From the NCBI GenBank assembly GCA_024704765.1, contig JAKMXF010000321.1:1116001-1180000 (forward strand): a stretch of DNA of 64,000 nt. Direction: 5' to 3'. Under the pieces are notes generated by a model. The model ran no database searches and was not told the origin of the DNA. It worked only from the letters and a program-made list of their open reading frames with translations. A program made the position numbers and the translations under genes. Below, piece after piece: positions 35,501-44,791 of this stretch. The stretch is from Oopsacas minuta (lineage: Eukaryota > Porifera > Hexactinellida > Lyssacinosida > Leucopsacidae). Numbering within the stretch: the stretch's first letter is position 1; every line of letters starts with the position of its first letter.

Positions 35501-37696
35501 AAAAGTTTTGTCGTTTATATACTTATATAATAGGTATTACATATTATATGGTCACATTTTTCAAAATACTCGCCTTGACACTCTATACACCTTTTCATGC
35601 GTTTAAACCAGGTATCAAAGCACATTTTCCATTCTTCTTTGGGTATCTCCTCAATTGCTAAGAAAAGTGCCCCCGGTCAACTCTTCATTGCTGAAAAATC
35701 TCCTCCCACGAAGTTGATCTTTCAGCTTTGGGAATAACCAAATTCGTAAGGGGCTAGATCTGGACTGTAGGGTGGGTGGGGTAGCGTTCCGATCCTATAA
35801 TTCTCTAAAAACTCACGAGTTCTTAGTGCTGTATGTGATGAAGCATTATCGTGGTGAAGCAGGATTCCTCGGACACCTGACTTCTCACGTTGTTTTTTCG
35901 ATAGCACTGAATACTTTCGGAAGACATATTGTGGTATACCAATCAGCGGTGACTGTCTTCCTATCCTCAAGTGCAATTCCTTCAACAAATCCACTACGTC
36001 TAAAGAAAATCGCCCACATCTGCTTTCCGACTGATCTAATTCTCCGAACCTTTGTTGGAGGTAAACCACCTTCTTCGACCCACTCCTTAGATTGTCTCTT
36101 CGTTTCTGGATCATAGTGGTATATCCATGTCTCATCGCCTGTGAGTATTTCAGAAACAGCTCTAGAAGTTCCATTAGTAAATCTTTTAAGCATAATTTTG
36201 CAAAAGTCCACTTGGCACTTTTTCTGATCGGACGACAAAGAATGCGGGATCCAACGTGCACATAACTTTCTAAGACCGAGCTCTTTATGTAAGATGACGT
36301 TTATACTCCCCGATGACAATTTGGTTTCATGTTCTAACTGAGCGTAAGTAACATGAGGGTCTTTTGTTACTTCGTCCAACACCAGCTCTACATTTTGGAC
36401 CGTGTGTGTAATACTGGGCCTACCAGGACGGGGACCATCTTCAAGAATAAAATTTCCATGAATAAACTCTGAGTACCATCGCTCTACTGTTCTCAAACAA
36501 GGAGCTATATTTGGGAAGTGCTTCTGCAAAGTTTCGTGTATTTCCAAACGGCTCTTCTCAAGTTTGAACAAAATTAAAATCATCGCTCTAAAATCGCGTT
36601 TTGTGAGGTCAGATTCTGGTTGAGGAATCATACAAGCCATAGCTTTTAGAAATCAAGCAATTCGAAAAGTACAAAAGATAAACTGATGAAATTTGTTGTG
36701 TAGGTAAATAATATGCGTCTAAATATATATAAAATAATTTTATTAGAAAATACTTGTGGTTTAATAACAAACGACAAAACTTTTCGAGTGCCCTTCGTAT
36801 GTGTAGTATTCTACTCTTAGAGCAAGTTATAATCTTTGAATGACCAGAACCATTCACAAAATAGTGCTTCCAAGCTCTGTTGTCAACAACACTACTAGAG
36901 TACTATTCCTTTTCGCTTATTATTAACAATTCGTATTTTAGTGCAGCTCCTATAGGGAGATGCCCTAATGGCATGGACGATGTGTGACGTCCGTCCTTCC
37001 TCGCGGCAGTGTGAAATCTAGCAGTCCAATTAACATAACAATTGGTATACATATACATTTTGGGTCGGAGATTTGCACCTCAGGTATAAACAATGCTAAA
37101 GTGAATATTTCACACACTTTGGAAATACTTCGAAATGATGCTAGAGATTTTGTTTCAAAGTCATGGGTGATCGAGTATGTATGTAGATTTCAAATTTCAC
37201 ATTATAAATCTATATCTAAATGATTTATCATATGATTAATCATAACACAAACAAACTTTCCTGTGTTGCACTCCCAGTCTGTCGGCTGGGCATTTTATAT
37301 ACACATTTCCTTGCTAACACTTGATATTAATCCTATTATCATTTAGATTCAAAAACTTTGGCTTATCAAGCTCATATGGCTGAGAGATGGCCAAAATTTA
37401 TTAAAAGCTGGTTGAATGATTATGCCAGACCAAAGTTAGTACTTGTCTACGAAAAAATTAACAACAATAAAGAAGAACGTTTACATTCAATAGCTGAATT
37501 CCTAAATGTCCCTATACTCGACCAAGGTCTAATGTGTTTACAGAAATACCCTAATGGTTATGCTCTCAGGGATAAACAGGTACCCAGGCCGAAGTTTCTT
37601 AATCCGTCAATAGAGCACTTAATCCAGGAAGGATTGAGAGAAGTATCTCCTATTCTCATGAATTATGGGATATATTACAATTTGGATAATAACTGA
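29518..37696 (+). CDS. WSCD-type sulfotransferase, three coding exons
   Basis: Exons are 29518-29860, 30447-30680 and 37347-37696. All junctions are phase 1 (ACTG|GTAAAT, TTTAG|CAACA, AATG|GTAAGT, TTTAG|ATTCA). The product is 308 residues, with an in-frame stop shortly before ATG 29518; ATG 29533 is an alternative start. Residues 14-29 form a signal-anchor segment, implying a type II Golgi enzyme. The PAPS 5'-phosphosulfate loop is FPGSGTTWLRYLIEE (94-108) and the 3'-phosphate site is IILIRHPRNSIIAEVNREF (161-179), both as in WSC-domain-containing (WSCD) sulfotransferases. No WSC domain is present, as in many invertebrate members. NTT and NVT near residues 66-74 are possible N-glycosylation sites. 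The acceptor is probably a glycan; the substrate cannot be read from sequence. Confidence 0.85.
29861..30446 (+). other. Sulfotransferase intron 1
   Basis: 586 bp. It holds a pogo-like element at about 30190-30373. The rest is AT-rich. Confidence 0.65.
30190..30373. mobile_element. Pogo-like MITE in sulfotransferase intron 1
   Basis: The right end GTGGTCGTAATTTCGAGG then TTCCACTG is followed by TA. The left side has CCGAAATTACGACCAC in inverse orientation, preceded by CTCGACCACC. The left boundary is approximate. Confidence 0.5.
30801..30832. repeat. GT microsatellite
   Basis: (GT)n interrupted once by AT. It is followed by a CAGTGAGTG tail. Confidence 0.95.
31290..31760 (+). repeat. Interspersed repeat family C, copy 1
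   Basis: Shares about 300 bp, inverted, with 61190-61740: 'GAAACTGGAGGACCCC', 'ACAGGGGTATTTTGGGC', 'CATGTTCGAGTCTTGGA' and 'TTTGAATCACAGGTACC'. Its second part (CCATTCAATGTAATTTGAATGG, then TTCTGTGAATTCGAGGCA) recurs at 55900-56000. Partial copies are at 51190-51340 and 54250-54340. Confidence 0.65.
31761..32628. other. Intronic sequence, nothing specific recognised
   Basis: AT-rich intron sequence between the family C repeat and the pogo-like terminus. Confidence 0.35.
32629..32740. mobile_element. Pogo/Tigger-like left terminus
   Basis: After TA, CAGTACACCCTCGCTAATCC is a classic pogo-type terminus. A degenerate second copy, ACCTCGCTAATCCGATCCC, is at 32711. The other end was not found. 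Confidence 0.5.
32741..34031. other. Intronic sequence, nothing specific recognised
   Basis: Open frames at 32900-33091, 33285-33602 and 33759-33953 have no recognisable motif. ATGACGTCAT-type words near 33070 and 33210 recur near 62345. Confidence 0.35.
34032..35328 (+). mobile_element. Tc1-like (DD37D) transposon, complete ends
   Basis: Perfect terminal words CAGGGTTAGGCATAAGTTCT at the left and their inverse at the right (AGAACTTATGCCTAACCCTG), flanked by TA at 34030-34031 and 35329-35330. 1297 bp, lying in sulfotransferase intron 2 in the same orientation as the host gene. Confidence 0.9.
34182..35215 (+). pseudogene. DD37D transposase, one frameshift from intact
   Basis: ATG 34182 opens MEGQKSKRPAILELYTQGK, but a small indel near 34265 shifts the frame. 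The remaining 310 codons (34283-35215) are uninterrupted. They show the paired helix-turn-helix region (RTIQRFNETGETSDRPRSGRP), catalytic D1 (LFTDEK), D2 (WIFQQDSAPAH) and a final D in SSPDLNRMDFSIW. There are 37 residues between D2 and that last aspartate, so this is the DD37D (maT-like) group rather than DD34E Tc1. A single recent disabling change implies young age. Confidence 0.85.
35488..36797 (-). mobile_element. Mariner element with complete ends
   Basis: The left end CGAGGGGCACTTGAAAAG and the right end in inverse, CGAAGGGCACTCGAAAAG, both continue into TTTTGTCGTTT. TA flanks at 35486-35487 and 36798-36799. 1310 bp, antisense to the sulfotransferase gene in its intron 2. Confidence 0.9.
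35690..36640 (-). pseudogene. Mariner transposase with frameshifts
   Basis: From ATG 36640: helix-turn-helix regions (LRTVERWYSEF, DGPRPGRPS), WIPHSLSSDQK and the first catalytic block GDETWIYHYDPETKRQSKEW. The frame shifts near 35890. The second block LLHHDNASSHTA is read in the next frame, followed by LPHPPYSPDLAP, after which YEF replaces the usual xDF. Glutamate thus sits where the third aspartate (DD34D) belongs. Another shift near 35745 precedes FPKLKDQLRGRRF. Not functional. Confidence 0.85.
36936..37245 (+). repeat. Interspersed repeat family D, copy 1
   Basis: Starts TTTTAGTGCAGCTCCTATAG, then GGACGATGTGTGACGTCCG, GCGG...GTGTGAAATCTAGCAGTCCAAT, TTTTGGGTCGGAGATTTGCA, and ends near the palindrome ATCATATGATTAATCAT. 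Relatives are at 38010-38112, 40374-40710, 43075-43260, 51362-51420 (-), 47560-47700 (-) and 55540-55805 (-). Confidence 0.65.
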
Positions 37697-39079
37697 ATTT
37701 ATCTATTGCACATTTTAATGTATATACGTATTGTCAATTTTATCATTTACATAATGATTTTCTGGTGTTATTCCTTGATATATTTCAGATTTTTGCCGGA
37801 ATGAATATTACAGGTATCCTTCATCCTCGATTTAAGGGATAGATTATTCTTTGGAAATACCGTGTAAAACGAATTTTAGTCGATCACCAAATTAATGATC
37901 ACGATTTCAATCGTTCAAGAAGAATGATCGGAGATCGTGATTCCGATCCTTGCACCGAAAAGGGTAGCGATCACAATCACGATTTCCGATCACATTTCTG
38001 AAATTTATAAGCACCCCATATAGAGAGATGCTCTATTACCTGCTGCAGTCCACCCGTTCGGGTGGCCATGCGAAATCTACCAGTCTGATTGCCATGAAAA
38101 TTCAGTTTCAAATTCTGTCTGCCCAAAAAGATCGAAAATATGATCCAATAATTTTCAGGATAAAATGATCGCGATCTTACACTCGATTACTGTTTATAAA
38201 ATGACCGGCGATCATCCTCCGATCGACAAAAACAGATTGCGATCGCACGATACTAATGCCCTAACTACAAGTGATAGAACCTTTGCGTAAGAGTCAGCCA
38301 AAAGTCCAATCAGCACACATCTTCGTGGTCGAAGGTTCGCCTTTGTGATCCGAAACCCGACGTTTAGGGAGGTGAACAAACAGCAGTTATAGTACGGACT
38401 GCTAACAACATCCTAGACCTGAGAGAGAAGAAACATTCCTCGGCTGGCACGCCATTACCCGAAAATGTGCCGGGTCACTGGTTACTCTGATAGAAGACAT
38501 TCTTCGTATATATGGATATAGAAAATAACTGTGTTGGTCAGGTTCTAGATGGCGCTGCAGCAGTGAGGGAGGGCTAAGTGGAGTGAAAACGAGGATAATA
38601 TCTATGCATCCTCAGGATTTGTTCATCTATTGTGTAGGTCACGCACAATATTTGGTCCTCAAGCAAGGCGATATAGTAGTACCCGCTTGCGAACACGAAA
38701 TGTCTGTAGAGAAAATCATGTTAAGCGTACTTCAGCCTGGAAGGCTGAACATCAACGGAGAAGTGATGAGAGAACAAGTGATCAGGGAAAGGATAACGAC
38801 GAAGGAGACTCTGACAGCTAGGAAGAGTAGTGGATTGGTTTGTACGTGGAAAATATTGGCAAAGAAAAAGAAACTGTGATGTTACTCAGTGATCGAGATG
38901 GTTGTGCAACTAAGGGGTCGTTTCAAGATTTTAAACAATTATTCTTCACTGTTGGATTACTTTACACAGTCATTAAAAGTGGACGAATAGTCAAGTGTTA
39001 AGAATTCTTATCTAGCTAAAGCTAGAGAGTTTGTCAACCTACTAGATAACTACTGCACGTATTACAGCTTACGTGTATT
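37697..39079. other. Intergenic, with GATC-rich stretch and a family D fragment
   Basis: 37870-38260 is dense in CGATC/GATCG words and is interrupted by a family D fragment at 38010-38112. The open frame 38583-38879 (KTRIISMHPQDLFIYCVGHAQ) has no recognisable domain and may be retroelement debris. Confidence 0.4.
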
Positions 39080-39853
39080 CATAGACTACTATATAATACA
39101 GATAGGAAAGTAGTCGAGGAACGAATAAAAACGAAAGGCCATTTATATAAATCTCATAAAAGTTAAATTAACCCTTCAAAATTTGTGAATTGAACTTTTT
39201 TAAGGTTAGAAAATGTAACTAATCAGTTAAGACTACCTAAAGTTCAAGCGGCCATCTTTCATCTCGTTTAGGCGCATTCAATTCACGACATTAAAATTCA
39301 CACAAATGCTCATCAAAATAGAATTTTTTACTTTATGAAATTCTTGTATTTCAATGAATTAATGTCCTCTATTTATTCATACGGTATATAAAATTAGCCG
39401 TTTTCTTTAGAATATTTGTATCACATCTTAATAGCCTATTTTTGAAAATTCATAAATGTATTTTTGATAAATATATTATTTTATGTCACATGAAATAATT
39501 GCAATAAGCAATACTTAAAACATAGATTTAACTTGAGTGTGAATTACTTGTACGAATTCTAACAATATTAGCATAAAGTTAAATACAATACATTTTTTAC
39601 AAAAATATTTGAGAAAATGTTCAAATTATATAAATGCTAACGTCATCGCATAAATTGCGCCTAAACGAGATGAAAGATGGCCGTTTGAACCTTTTAGGTA
39701 GTCTTAACTCATTCTTCACATTTTCTAACCCTAAAAAAGTTCAATTCACAAATTTTGAAGGATTAATTTAACTTTTATGAGATTTATATAAATGGCCTCT
39801 TTTGTACTCGTTCCTCGGCTACTTTCCTATCTGTATTATATAGTAGTATATGG
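39080..39853 (+). mobile_element. Long-TIR foldback element, copy A (774 bp)
   Basis: Ends CATAGACTACTATATAATAC and, on the minus strand, CCATATACTACTATATAATA. Inverted repeats run about 195 bp, through 'GGCCATTTATATAAATC' and 'GCCATCTTTCATCTCGTTTA'. It is flanked by TGTATT at 39074-39079 and 39854-39859. No open frame. The same element is found inverted at 46713-47491. Confidence 0.85.
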
Positions 39854-39859
39854 TGTATT

Positions 39860-41552
39860 GCAGGATGCGTACTCTATTATTAACCTGTACATCGTATCAT
39901 TCAATCTCCTACCTTGACCGGGATCATATAAGGACTACTCATGATCGGATGAGTCCGAAAGCTAAAGATTGGATCGCATAAACAGCATTCTACAAGAAAG
40001 TGATAACAGAAGCTGATGAAATAGGCTTATAGGGTCTTATTCTTGAGCGTGCCTCCGGGCGGGGGAGAAAGAGTAAATTTATGGCTGCTTTAGAAGAGGA
40101 TCAGCTTCTGCTCGTGCAACATGCTCCACCAATTCATAGGTCTATCCTGCTCGAACTGGTTGTGATTCGAGGAGGAAGTATGACTCCGCTGACATAACTA
40201 TTGTAGGTACATGGAGAAGCTATGTTCAAATCTGAGCGCGATATACAGATACTATGTGGTTGCTTTAATAATATCGCATGGAAAGGATTTTATCAGTACT
40301 GCTCAGTTGAAAATAATTCGTTCAGATTGGCGAAATGCACTGAAACAATACTATAGGATCTATGATCCTTTTTTAGCGCAGCTCCTATGCCCTAAGCATA
40401 GGGACGTACGTCAGATGCCACATATCCTAAGTACGTCCACGCGGCCGTGCGAAATCTGACATTCCGATTCACATGAAAATTGTTATCGCACATATATTCA
40501 TTTTGGGTCGGCGATTTCCACTTTGGGCATTTATTTTTTCCAAAGTATAATTTTCACACCTTTCTCTATATTAAATTCAAAAGCATATTAGAGATTAGGT
40601 TAAATATGTCATAGATAATTGGGTGTGTAGAGTCCGATTTGAGATTTTCCGAGTCTGAAAGTTACAAATTCACAGTTTTATCATATGATTAATCATATTT
40701 TCACACCTTTTTGCACATATTTTGAAAGATCCTGGAGATTTCCTTTCTACTGTTAGTCAGGGGTAATTGTGAGTTTAGATTCCAATTGTATCTTTTCAAA
40801 TCTACGTATACTCAAATTATTTATCATAAGCCGAATTGCCCCTTGTATGCAGCTGGTAGCAGCAAAATCTATTAATATTTCCAAGGCCATTTTGAATATT
40901 TGGTGTATTTTAGGATTTTTCTTAAGTAACATGGTTAATGCAGGGTTGGTGTAAAATACATTAAGATGTATTTAAATACATACAAAAAACATTTCTAAAT
41001 GTATTTTATGGAACACAATTACTTTGTAAATGATCACCAAAGTATTTAAATACTTTTAAAATACTTTCCGACAATATTTCAACACTTCACAAATCTTCCT
41101 TAACAGTATAGATTATCTATTATACTAAGGAACATGGATCTATTAATTAACATTAACAATAGTCTCTCGTTAATACGAACACTTGGATAAGACGAACACA
41201 TTTTGACGGTCCCCTGGTGTTGTCTGTTCGCACACTTTCAAAAGAGCTTCTCTTGCATTTCGTTTATTCATTCTGGCCATCTTTGAGGTTTGGAAATTAT
41301 GTCAAATTAAATCTATTTATTTGTATATGCGAAATTAAGTCCTATTTATTTCAAAGTACGAACGAAGATTCTGAGGTGATATGCCAGCATAAGCGCTAAA
41401 TTTGAATTGTCAACTGCTGGTAATTGTAGACCTTTGTTGTTCGCATACTGATTATTTTCCACAAACTATTTGTATTAATTTATTCATATCAATATGGTCT
41501 TTGAAATATGATCTTTGAGACTTTTCTACTAATCTTGTGAAAAAATTCCTCT
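39860..41552. other. Intergenic, with a family D repeat and a pogo-like terminus
   Basis: 40374-40710 is a family D repeat. 41155-41230 contains TCTCGTTAATACGAACAC and resembles the element at 870-1030. 40940-41090 is rich in 'AAATACATTT' words. No gene was recognised. Confidence 0.4.
40374..40710 (+). repeat. Interspersed repeat family D, copy 3
   Basis: Contains GCGCAGCTCCTATGCCCTAA, TGCGAAATCTGACATTCCGA, TTTTGGGTCGGCGATTT and the closing ATCATATGATTAATCATA. Confidence 0.6.
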
Positions 41553-41801
41553 TCATCCTCTAATTTGAATTATCACCTGCTTGGGCATATAGTCTCGCTC
41601 TTTCATCGCAATCCGTATTTCCTCAGTTAACCAATCTGGAACAGTAGAATATTCTACTCCTTTTTCCTGCCAGGCGTGTGAGTCTAAGACATCTATTAGG
41701 AGCTCAATACACGAAAACCTCCTGTATACAACCTCAATTATGTTTGTTTCATCTCGACATTTAAACTTCAGTATTTCGTCAAATATAAATAGTAACACCA
41801 C
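41553..41801 (-). pseudogene. LINE fragment
   Basis: The minus-strand frame contains VPDWLTEEIRIAMKERDYM, which resembles the 'PWltdEIr.ami.RD' linker between endonuclease and reverse transcriptase in non-LTR retrotransposons. Nothing else of the element is recognisable nearby. Confidence 0.45.
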
Positions 41802-43074
41802 CGTGATTCATTCCATTTGATCTATCTTTCCTCAATAATTTGTACCCTGGAACATTAAATTCATTATTTGTATGAGTAGGAGCTAACCACGTCTTGGACT
41901 TACAAAAATTGTCGCATTCTTTATTGGTTAGTAGAATAAGAACATCACAATCTTATCAGCAAGGCTTCAAATATTCCAATGAGAAATCTTTAAACCCTTC
42001 GGTAGGCCAAAGCCAGAGGAGACAGACCAGATTGTAAACCCATAATCTAATAGCTCCTTAGTTTGTTTTATGAAGTTTTGAAATTGTATGTATATGTAAA
42101 GCCTTTTTATGAAAATGGCAATTGGAAATTAACAATATTTGACAATGCAATGGAATTTATTAACTTTTGTAATACAAATTTGTTCAAAAAGTTTTGAACA
42201 GCCCCTTGTAGTTTTAAATATGTATACTGATATTCGCATGAGCCAATACATTTCATAGGACTACAGATTTTTTAGATGAGCCTTGTAATGATATATCCCT
42301 GTGTAAATGTGGCCTGCATGTTGCAAAAGTTTACGAACCCCTGACATAGAGCATAAACTTATATGCAAGAATATCATATATCAACATACAATATCTGATT
42401 TCTATGGTTTAGCTCCACTGTAGGTTATCTATATTTCTAATATGAAATTAATATTCTGTAATCTTACGATATCTTATTTGTGTGATTTGACTTTATATGT
42501 CTATCTGATTATAGTTATAATAGCAAGTATGTATATAAGAAATCAGTAAAATTATTCAGTCTCATTATTCAACAACATTTGATTGCTAAATTATAATGTT
42601 TTCAACTCGACTCGGAAATATATCCTTCAATATCAATTGTAAGTTGAAAACTTTCCTATAATTCGCTCTTTTCATTACATCCATGCTGATCGTCCGGCCC
42701 GCCAGGTCTAACACTCAGACTCGAACCTTCTCACTTTAGATACTTTCTAGTGATTCTAAGTATGAATCCTATTATAGGTCAAACCTAGATTATCCGAATT
42801 CAATTTGATCATTGAATTGAAGTGATCGTAATATTTTCCCATCTAATATATTTGATATTTACCACTTCTTATTTTGCCTTAAACAAGCTAAAATCTATTC
42901 AAATATCTTCTGTGACCCCCACAATATAATTTTTGTGCATTTTATTATCCAAACCAAGTATATGAACAAATTTAGTCTAAAAATTGATGAACTCTTCTTA
43001 TGCATCAAAAATTGACTTGGAGGTCATCAAAAACATCTATGGTCAAAGCTCCAAGAGGGTTGTCGGGCTCCAGG
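41802..43074. other. Intergenic, no gene recognised
   Basis: AT-rich sequence between the LINE fragment and the family D copy at 43075. Confidence 0.35.
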
Positions 43075-43175
43075 GCAACAGTCTTATTGGGCTGGACGAT
43101 GTGCGACGTCCGAGGTCCGTTCATCCCTCCGCGCGGACTTGCGAAATCTAGCAGTCCAATCAACATGAAAATTGG

Positions 43176-43215
<40 letters not shown>

Positions 43216-43260
43216 GTCGGAGATTTGCACCTCTAGTATGAATTTGCCTACCTGAAAGTA
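43075..43260 (+). repeat. Interspersed repeat family D with an AT microsatellite
   Basis: Carries CTGGACGATGTGCGACGTCC, GCGAAATCTAGCAGTCCAAT and TTGGGTCGGAGATTTGCACC. An (AT)n run at 43191-43212 interrupts the usual 'ATACATATACATTTTGGG' stretch. Confidence 0.65.
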
Positions 43261-44033
43261 GCAATACATGTTCGTATTTGAGTTAAAATTGTATTTGAAA
43301 TTTATTGTTGATATTTGTCATTGGGCTAATTCATGGGTATATTTTTCAAAAAATGGAAAAAATCCATGAATTTGCCTATTCTCAGTGACAAATATCAACT
43401 AACCATTTCAAATAAATTTTAATAAAATGAAAATAAAATTTTGGCAAATTTCTATGGAAATTAATGAAACAAAGTCCCTATTAGGAGGCTTTGAAGTAAA
43501 TCGTGCAAGGGCCAATTCATTTTAAATTTCTTTGGAAAAACATAGTTTCGTTTACGTCAAAAAGGTGCTAAAATCTCGTGTTTGGGGCGGGAATTGGTTA
43601 AAACGAAGTGGTAAAATTTCGCTATATAGAATATGAATTAACAATATTATTTTTGATCCCCCTATCCCCCTATCGACGCCCCTGCATATGGAGCTGCGAA
43701 ACGTTTCTCATTTACAGTAGCCTAATTTGAATTATCTAAAAAATGTATATTGATTATCTGATTGAGACATAAGGGTTCGTTCGCTTTGTGACGAGGGTCT
43801 ACATTCATGGAATGAAAATGTTAGCAGTTCCATCTTTAAGAGTAAATGGTATGTGAAATTATGACACCAATTCTCGATGTCTCTGTACCGTACAACATAG
43901 AACATTACATCAACCATTCTCATACTTGTCAACGAGCTTCCTCCCTCTCAGTTTGAATTTCTATCAAACTTAGAGGGGGCAAGCTCTCTCATTTGAAAAA
44001 GAGCCTAGCATGGCCGCAGTCTCTCTTTTTTAT

Positions 44034-44070
44034 TAACATGCATTGGGGCTAAAATGCCCAATGCATGTTA
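44034..44070. other. Perfect short hairpin
   Basis: 14-bp arms TAACATGCATTGGG and CCCAATGCATGTTA around a 9-nt loop, about 720 bp before the channel start codon. No known binding site was recognised. Confidence 0.6.
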
Positions 44071-44355
44071 TACAAATATCGATATCGGGGAAATCTCCTA
44101 ATAGATACGATATATCGAGAAAATGTAAAGCGATATTTGAAATATCCGAAATCTTTTGATTGTTTCGATATTTTTCAACCCAGTATATCGATGTCAATCC
44201 TTGACCTACGTATTTTCCTATCATTTATGTTTGTAGATGATCTTATTGCAATTTGGTCATAAATTTTCACTCATTTTCCTTTTGACCCCTATATTGTTCC
44301 ATTCACCTCATTTTGTGTCATTATCAAGGTTACAGAATAGTGCTTAGAGAAATCG

Positions 44356-44455
44356 TATCAAAATGTATTACACGGGTATAGGAAGTTGGGCATGTAGTTC
44401 ATATTGTCTTGAATGATTTTTGGCTAAAACTCTCGCAATAATCGAGTTATAAGTG
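44356..44455. repeat. Diverged relative of the palindrome arm at 57808-57910
   Basis: Shares TATCAAAATGTATT, GGTAT-GGAAGTTGGG and TCGAGTTATAA in the same order and spacing as the right arm of the palindrome at 57245-58302. Confidence 0.5.
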
Positions 44456-44791
44456 GATATTGGCCAAAAATGTGCCATACATAACATTTGATATAACTCA
44501 ATAACGTGTCAACTTTATTATTACAAAATTTTATATTTTATGTGTAAACATCCTTAAATCACTTTATTTTAATTCTGGAATTGAAGAAGCACTAGTGATC
44601 GTTTATCAGAGCTTTAGAAAGGGGAATATTTTTAACAATATATCAAATGAAACCCTACGAGTAGTCTAATAAATCTATTCTAACCAGTGCGAACTTCGAA
44701 TTTCTGACTTGTGTAACTACCCCATAGCACTAGGATGCTGGTTAGAAGACCCTGTGATTTATGAATATGAATTGTTATTGTATAATTTAAT

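Larger units (their letters stand above)
30681..37346 (+). other. Sulfotransferase intron 2, 6.7 kb
   Basis: Contains a GT microsatellite, a family C repeat, a pogo-like terminus, a DD37D Tc1-like element, a mariner and a family D repeat. No other gene was seen. Confidence 0.7.

Noticed and set aside
35772-36116. 114-codon plus-strand frame
   Set aside because: Antisense shadow of the mariner transposase on the minus strand.
38583-38879. 98-codon frame with basic C-terminus
   Set aside because: No domain, and an overlapping open frame in another phase shows similar quality. It may be retroelement debris, but that cannot be supported.
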